Shown here one piece after another: positions 4,335 to 5,543 of a stretch of 5,543 nt of DNA. The position numbers and the translations under genes were made by a program. The stretch is from Chloroflexota bacterium. Its GTDB lineage: Bacteria; Chloroflexota; Dehalococcoidia; UBA2979. The notes beneath the pieces were generated by a model, which saw only the letters and a program-made list of their open reading frames with translations, was not told the DNA's origin and made no database searches. Position 1 is the first letter of the stretch; the number at the start of each line of letters is the position of its first letter. The stretch covers positions 1 through 5,543 of the forward strand of contig VGPB01000127.1 in NCBI GenBank assembly GCA_016875695.1. The letters run 5' to 3'.

Positions 4335-5527
4335 CGGAACAGGCTCTCCCCCGCGACGATGCGCGAGATGTCCGAGAAGGTCACCACTACGGCGAGCGCG
4401 ATGAAGAGGATGAAGCCGACGAAGTGGACGAGCGCTTCCTTCTCGGGCGCGATGCGGCGGCCGCGGCGGAGCACCTCGATCACCACGAACACGGCGCGGC
4501 CGCCGTCGAGCATGGGGAGCGGCAGCAAGTTCATGACGCCGAGGTTGATCGACAGCAGCGCGGCGAGTTCGAGCACGGGCGAGACACCGCCCTCGCGCGC
4601 GGCTTCGCCGGTGGTCTGCGCAATGGCGACGGGGCCCGCGACCTGCGGGCTGCTACCGCCCTTGATCCAGGAGAGCAGCTCGTTGCGGGCGAGCAGCATG
4701 GACTCGGCGGTGGCGCGCAGGCCGTTGGGGAGCGACTCCCAGGGCGGCTGCACGACGCGCTCGGTGAACGGCTGCTGCGGCAGGATGACGATGCCGGTGG
4801 GGCCCTGGCCCTCCGGTGGCGTCCAGCGCGGCGTGATGCGCACAGTGACGAACTCGCCGTCGCGGCGCACCAGGAACTCAGTCTCATGGCCGACGTTGAG
4901 GCGGATGTAGCGGCCGGCCTCGGCGACGTTCTTTGCGTTGCGGCCGCCGATCTCGTAGATGACGTCGCCAGCGCGCAGGCCGGCCGCCTCAGCGGGGCTG
5001 TCGGGGAGCACACTGTCCAGCTGCGCGCGGCCGATCGGCTCCTCGTGCGGCCAGGTAAAGGCGAAGGCGAAGAGCACGACCGGCAGCACGAGGTTGATGA
5101 CCGACCCGGAGACGAGCACGATCAGCCGCTGCCAGGCCGGTTGCGCCGCCAGCGACCGCCGGTCGGTCGGGTCCTCTTCGCCGAGCAGGCGCACGAAGCC
5201 GCCGAGCGGGAGCCAGTTCAGCGAGTATTCGGTCTCGCCGATGCGCCACGCGGCGATGCGTGGGGGAAAGCCGACGCCGAACTCCAGCACGCGCACGCCG
5301 AAGAGCTTCGCCGTCGCGAAGTGCGCAAGCTCGTGCGCGACGACTAGGCCAACGAGCACGACGACGAAGAGGAGCGCTGCAGACAGCGCGTCGCGTGCGA
5401 ACGCGGCGGCGATGGCGAGCGCGACGAGCACGGTTGCGAGCGTGCCGAGCGTGCGCGCGAGCGCGGGGGCGCGGGCGCCCGGAGCGGGCGCGCCGGGGGA
5501 AATGGACGGCGGCGGCTCGCGCGTCAT
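4331..5527 (-). CDS. rseP: RIP (site-2) zinc metalloprotease, RseP family
   Basis: A membrane-embedded protease that cuts membrane proteins such as anti-sigma factors or signal-peptide remnants after a first cleavage. The zinc site HELAH is at 65-69 in a hydrophobic segment. It is followed by FGVGFPPRIAAW and the conserved GGFVRLLGEEDP (109-120), then a membrane segment (about 135-157). One PDZ domain (about 165-235, with AGLRAGDVI) follows, then NLLPLPMLDGG (333-343), which supplies the third zinc ligand Asp341, and a last membrane helix (about 364-384). E. coli RseP has two PDZ domains; one is usual elsewhere. Oddly, an extra Pro/Ala-rich N-terminus and hydrophobic segment (27-44) place HExxH much later than the usual ~20. 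No Shine-Dalgarno precedes the ATG at 5527 and the frame stays open to the window edge, so the true start may lie outside. Confidence 0.93.
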   Translation of the reverse strand: MTREPPPSISPGAPAPGARAPALARTLGTLATVLVALAIAAAFARDALSAALLFVVVLVGLVVAHELAHFATAKLFGVRVLEFGVGFPPRIAAWRIGETEYSLNWLPLGGFVRLLGEEDPTDRRSLAAQPAWQRLIVLVSGSVINLVLPVVLFAFAFTWPHEEPIGRAQLDSVLPDSPAEAAGLRAGDVIYEIGGRNAKNVAEAGRYIRLNVGHETEFLVRRDGEFVTVRITPRWTPPEGQGPTGIVILPQQPFTERVVQPPWESLPNGLRATAESMLLARNELLSWIKGGSSPQVAGPVAIAQTTGEAAREGGVSPVLELAALLSINLGVMNLLPLPMLDGGRAVFVVIEVLRRGRRIAPEKEALVHFVGFILFIALAVVVTFSDISRIVAGESLFR

Positions 5528-5543
5528 GGCTGGCGTGCGCCCG

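Noticed and set aside
4283..5347. 354-codon open frame on the plus strand antisense to the protease gene
   Set aside because: Its translation is Arg/Asp/Glu/His-rich low-complexity sequence without family features, as expected from the complement of GC-rich codons; the minus-strand protease has complete catalytic motifs.

Overview
The window is bacterial chromosomal DNA with very high GC (78% in one 60-base line I counted inside proS). It is gene-dense, with mostly short intergenic gaps. The RIP metalloprotease and bacterial-type prolyl-tRNA synthetase, together with the DUF2892 and carboxymuconolactone-decarboxylase-like genes, fit a free-living high-GC bacterium. The protein style suggests Chloroflexota (Dehalococcoidia-like), but that is an impression from the sequence and not a phylogenetic result.

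Layout. Bases 1-96 hold a perfect 18-bp inverted repeat, possibly the Arg/Gly-rich tail of an upstream gene, a -10-like element and a Shine-Dalgarno sequence. A 140-residue unknown protein follows on the plus strand (97-519). It converges on a minus-strand group of three small genes: a DUF2892-type membrane protein (1407-1186), a 49-residue cysteine-rich zinc-finger-like protein (1123-974) and a PcaC-like decarboxylase-family protein (917-543). The membrane protein is divergent from proS (plus, to 3290), which appears to be expressed as a leaderless mRNA. An unknown 88-residue gene (3321-3587) follows proS and is probably co-transcribed.

From 3588 to 4034 I see no convincing protein gene. The second half of this stretch is the most interesting part. 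It has a 7-bp inverted repeat overlapping a good -35/-10 promoter, a perfect Shine-Dalgarno followed by only three codons and a stop, and a UUCG-tetraloop hairpin with a T-rich tail. Next comes a small XRE-type HTH gene (4035-4334). Promoter, leader and regulator are clearly poorer in GC (about 50-55%) than their surroundings. This looks like an acquired, self-contained regulatory unit with an attenuator-like leader.

The regulator gene ends on the same CTAG that holds the stop codon of a convergent, minus-strand site-2 protease gene (rseP family). That gene fills the rest of the window, and its start is near or beyond the right edge.

Functionally, proS (translation) and the membrane protease (envelope stress and membrane-protein cleavage) are core genes. 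The small minus-strand genes and the XRE unit are accessory.
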